A stretch of DNA of 64,000 nt, taken from the NCBI GenBank assembly GCA_003635265.1, contig PYIZ01000044.1:62001-126000 (forward strand), in the 5' to 3' direction. Source of the stretch: Candidatus Poribacteria bacterium (GTDB lineage Bacteria; Poribacteria; WGA-4E; PCPOR2b). Position numbers and translations under genes: made by a program. Positions 61,676 through 64,000 of this stretch are shown here, one piece after another (positions within the stretch are counted from its first letter, which is position 1; each line of letters opens with the position of its first letter). The notes below the pieces were generated by a model. The model saw nothing but the letters and a program-made list of their open reading frames with translations, did not search any database and had not been told where the DNA came from.

Positions 61676-62704
61676 CTATTTGAAGGATATCTCTTTACCT
61701 GTTTCGGCAGAGCGATAGATTCCTTCCATCATCTGTTGTACATGCAGCATCTCACTGAATCTGACTACTGGTGTTCGATCCTCGCGGACAGCCTCAACGA
61801 AATCTTTAAGAACTTCGGAGAAACCGTTCTCAGGTTCGACGACCTCCGGCGTTCTGTCAAAGACCTGATCGCCGTCATCGATATAAATTTTCAACGGAAT
61901 CTCCGCCGCGCCGAAGTCTCCCAAAACCTCGATCGTTGGGCGGTTTTTCCACGGATGTGTCAGCCAGTTGCTTTCAAGCGATAAACCCGAACCATCGGCA
62001 AATCGGATGTAGCCTGCCGCAAAATCCTCCGTCTCGAAATCTTCCAGAGTTCCTGCCCACGAAATAACCGGATTCGTCATATGGCGTACCTTCTGATAGG
62101 TGGTTCCCATCGCGGCAACGGGTGTTGGATCGCCGATGATCCAGTTCGCCAAGTCAAGGGTATGCACGGCAGTGCTGTAGAGAACGCCGCCGCCGGACAG
62201 TGCCTTGTTGTGAAAAACACTGTAGCCGGGGATGTTCATCACATGCCCTGTCCAGACGCGGGTGTAATATATCCGGCCCAAGCCGCCAGTTTCGATGAAC
62301 TTTTTGAGCGCGTACCCTGCTGCCAATCCACGATTCTGGAGTCCCATGCTCATCTTCTTGCCATTCCGCTTACAAGCGTCAATCATCTCTTCTGCTTCCG
62401 CGCTGGTTACGCAGAGTGCTTTCTCACAGATGACATTCGCACCCGCATCAAAGGCATCAACTGTCTGATCCCTGTGCAGCGCATGAGGTGTGCAAACGCT
62501 GACTAAGTCCAAGGGATGTCGTTCCAGCATCTCTCGATAGTCGGCGTAAGCGTGCGGAACATTAAATTCCTTTGCCACCGCTTGTGCCCGTTCAAAGTTT
62601 ACATCACAAACAGCAACGAGCGATACCTCCTCCATCTTTGCGTAATTTGCCACATGTCCACCTCTGCCTTGGGCGCCACAACCAATCACAGCTGCTTTCA
62701 TCAT
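61676..62704 (-). CDS. Gfo/Idh/MocA family oxidoreductase
   Basis: NAD(P)-dependent dehydrogenase of 342 residues. The dinucleotide motif is IGCGAQGRGGHVANYAKM near 8-25, EKALC near 95, and a substrate domain with GGGVLYSTAVHTLDLANWI, containing the catalytic histidine. It begins with two in-frame ATG codons (62702-62704 and 62699-62701) after GAAGAG. The left end of a TnpB element begins within about 10 bases upstream of the start, so the native promoter may be displaced. It is probably co-transcribed with the PhyH gene downstream. Confidence 0.9.
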   Translation of the reverse strand: MMKAAVIGCGAQGRGGHVANYAKMEEVSLVAVCDVNFERAQAVAKEFNVPHAYADYREMLERHPLDLVSVCTPHALHRDQTVDAFDAGANVICEKALCVTSAEAEEMIDACKRNGKKMSMGLQNRGLAAGYALKKFIETGGLGRIYYTRVWTGHVMNIPGYSVFHNKALSGGGVLYSTAVHTLDLANWIIGDPTPVAAMGTTYQKVRHMTNPVISWAGTLEDFETEDFAAGYIRFADGSGLSLESNWLTHPWKNRPTIEVLGDFGAAEIPLKIYIDDGDQVFDRTPEVVEPENGFSEVLKDFVEAVREDRTPVVRFSEMLHVQQMMEGIYRSAETGKEISFK

Positions 62705-62711
62705 CTCTTCG

Positions 62712-62760
62712 GGATGGAGCCCCCTTCCTTTAGGGAGGGGAGGAAATCCCGCCTCCTTTT
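62712..62760. mobile_element. Left end of an IS200/IS605-type (IS1341-like) TnpB element
   Basis: The end contains hairpin CCCCTTCC, TTTA, GGGAGGGG (62721-62740) then GGAGG-AAATCCCG-CCTCC and a T-run. The layout matches the left end of the remnant at 32104. No tnpA lies between this end and tnpB, so it resembles IS1341-group elements. The right end is beyond the window. Confidence 0.65.
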
Positions 62761-62763
62761 TCG

Positions 62764-62792
62764 TTGATGATTTCCCTAAAATATGGTATAAT
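62764..62792 (+). promoter_or_regulatory. Sigma-70-type promoter for tnpB
   Basis: TTGATG at 62764-62769 and TATAAT at 62787-62792, 17 bases apart, just inside the element's left end. It would read tnpB with a leader of about 115 bases. Confidence 0.55.
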
Positions 62793-62805
62793 TTGTTTGG
62801 CTTTC

Positions 62806-62903
62806 GTGGGAGTATCTCACCCCTATCGCACGATAGGGACTCCCACCTTCCAGTGAGATGGCAATGAAAGTGCCGTTTCTGTCCCGCTTTGCGGAACCAG
62901 AAA
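62806..62903 (+). promoter_or_regulatory. Structured 5' leader before tnpB
   Basis: A nested stem-loop: outer arms GTGGGAGT (62806-62813) and ACTCCCAC (62839-62846), inner arms CCCTATCG (62821-62828) and CGATAGGG (62831-62838). The loop stretch ATCTCAC (62814-62820) is also complementary to GTGAGAT (62853-62859), which allows an alternative fold. A second hairpin (TTTCTG with CAGAAA) lies at 62876-62903, right before the start. This could control translation or transcript stability of tnpB. Confidence 0.5.
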
Positions 62904-62913
62904 GCTAACCCCC

Positions 62914-64000
62914 ATGAAAAAGACTTATGAATATCGCGCCTATCCTACGACTAAACAGCGAAATACTTTTTTGCTTTGGCTTGCCTTGTTGCGAAATCTC
63001 TACAATCAAGCATTAGCGTGGCGGATAGACGCTTACCAGAAAAATAACGATTCTGTCAAATGGACGACACAAGCCAACGCCTTGCCTGACTTGAAAGCAG
63101 AATCCAAGGCATTTGCAGGGCTTCACTCGGATGTTCTCCAAGATGCGATGCGCCGTTTGGATAAAGCCTACAAAGCATTCTTCCGCCGTGTCAAGAACGG
63201 GGAGGCACCGGGCTTCCCACGCTTCAAAGGCGAAGGACGATACCGGTCAATGACCTTTAGTCACCTGTCCAAGCATCTGGTCCGGCATGTGCGTCGTAAG
63301 TTTGCCAAAGTCGTTGTTCCCAAAATAGGACACCTCAAGATTCGTTATCACCGCCCCCTACCCGATGGCAAAATCAGGAATCTGACCATTATCAAGCGAG
63401 CCAGCGGTTGGTATGTAACTATCTGCGTCGAAGTGCCAGACCCTATAGAAGTTCCTGTCCACACGACGATTGGGGTAGACGTGGGACTTAACTCGTTTGC
63501 CGTAGATTCTGATGGTGAGCATATCCCAAACCCCCGTCATTATCGTCAGTCTGAAAAGCGACTTGGCAAACATCAACGCGTATTGTCTCGCCGAAAAAAG
63601 GGGAGCCGTCGTCGAGCAAAACAACGTGAGATTGTCGCCCGTTGCCATGAACGGATAGCGAATCAGCGCAACGATTTTCAGTTCAAGGCAGCCCATCGTC
63701 TCCTTGAACGGTGCGACGAGGTTGCTGTAGAGAATCTGACCATCACCAATATGTTGAAGAACCATTACCTTGCCAAGAGCATATCTGACGCGGGATGGGG
63801 TAACTTTCGATTGAAACTGCAAAGCAAGGCTGCAAGTGCCGGCAAGCAGTTCACGAAAGTGAAACCTCACCATACCAGTCAGCAATGCTCCGGTTGTAAT
63901 GAAGTTGTGCCTAAACAGTTGTCGGATCGTGTCCATGATTGTCCCCGTTGTGGATTGGTCCTCAATAGAGACCATAACGCTGCGATAAATATCAAAAAGG
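62914..64000 (+). CDS. tnpB: TnpB RNA-guided nuclease of an IS200/IS605-type element, 3' end outside window
   Basis: TnpB is an RNA-guided DNA nuclease, ancestor of Cas12, that helps the element persist. The frame from ATG 62914 is free of stops to the window end (362 residues seen). It begins MKKTYEYRAYPTTKQR, then the N-terminal RNA-binding part. RuvC residues are all present: D189 in IGVDVGL, E273 in AVENLTI, D353 in NRDHNAAI. The zinc finger is complete, C325/C328 and C343/C346. So the enzyme should be active. No clear ribosome-binding site precedes the ATG, as is often the case in these elements. Guide RNA would come from beyond the right end. Confidence 0.92.
   Translation, partial: MKKTYEYRAYPTTKQRNTFLLWLALLRNLYNQALAWRIDAYQKNNDSVKWTTQANALPDLKAESKAFAGLHSDVLQDAMRRLDKAYKAFFRRVKNGEAPGFPRFKGEGRYRSMTFSHLSKHLVRHVRRKFAKVVVPKIGHLKIRYHRPLPDGKIRNLTIIKRASGWYVTICVEVPDPIEVPVHTTIGVDVGLNSFAVDSDGEHIPNPRHYRQSEKRLGKHQRVLSRRKKGSRRRAKQREIVARCHERIANQRNDFQFKAAHRLLERCDEVAVENLTITNMLKNHYLAKSISDAGWGNFRLKLQSKAASAGKQFTKVKPHHTSQQCSGCNEVVPKQLSDRVHDCPRCGLVLNRDHNAAINIKK

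Noticed and set aside
63358..63975. 205-residue open frame on minus at the window end
   Set aside because: Antisense to tnpB, whose RuvC and zinc-finger residues are complete.

Overview
The window looks like a chromosomal segment of a Gram-negative, environmental, probably host-associated bacterium, most plausibly a Candidatus Poribacteria-type genome (inference from gene content; no rRNA or other phylogenetic marker is present). Pointers are a Kdo transferase (so an LPS outer membrane), two PorV/PorQ-like outer-membrane proteins, secreted proteins with FlgD-like C-terminal sorting domains (one with the 'AAYWDGRNQLGE' style ending), a cohesin plus dockerin protein, five divergent phytanoyl-CoA dioxygenase (PhyH) genes, two Uma2 nucleases, Gfo/Idh oxidoreductases and UxuA-like enzymes. 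No tRNA, rRNA, CRISPR array or phage module was seen.

Layout. 1-6113 (+): 3' part of a PspF-like sigma-54 activator, a Uma2 protein, and the Hen1/Pnkp RNA-repair pair split by a small inverted-repeat element. 6246-13019 (+): acyl-CoA synthetase, GH32 protein, two PhyH genes flanking a D-2-hydroxyacid dehydrogenase, plus a small membrane protein on minus. 13043-19780 (-): ketopantoate reductase-like, nucleoside phosphorylase-like, Uma2, and a 1422-residue secreted di-heme/LRR/cohesin/dockerin protein. 19998-29986 (+): M14 peptidase, enolase-superfamily enzyme, orphan molybdenum hydroxylase subunit, then an ergothioneine-type block (EgtB, EgtD, ABC ATPase, fused binding protein-permease). 30033-34668 (-): DUF5683-like, PorV-like, a tnpB-less IS200/IS605-like remnant, MsrB, Rieske ferredoxin, amidohydrolase.

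34983-52427 (+): a long co-directional catabolic island: ThDP enzyme, BrnT-type toxin-antitoxin pair, UxuA-like enzymes, PLP decarboxylase, PhyH, Gfo/Idh, lactonase, threonine aldolase, sialidase-like, second ThDP enzyme, CehA/McbA-like hydrolase, PhyH, DNRLRE protein. 52445-59920 (-): Kdo transferase, thioredoxin, DUF4340, FN3/FlgD protein, PorV-like, glycerate kinase. 60085-64000: a YprB-like exonuclease, a PhyH and a Gfo/Idh gene on minus, and an apparently intact TnpB element running off the end.

The strongest system-level points are the Hen1-Pnkp repair pair, the egtB-egtD-importer block whose permease has the binding domain N-terminal, the multi-domain di-heme protein, and the two related TnpB-type elements, one coding and one reduced to ends plus a structured non-coding core. 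Many track start codons were moved to a downstream ATG with a clear Shine-Dalgarno; each case is stated.
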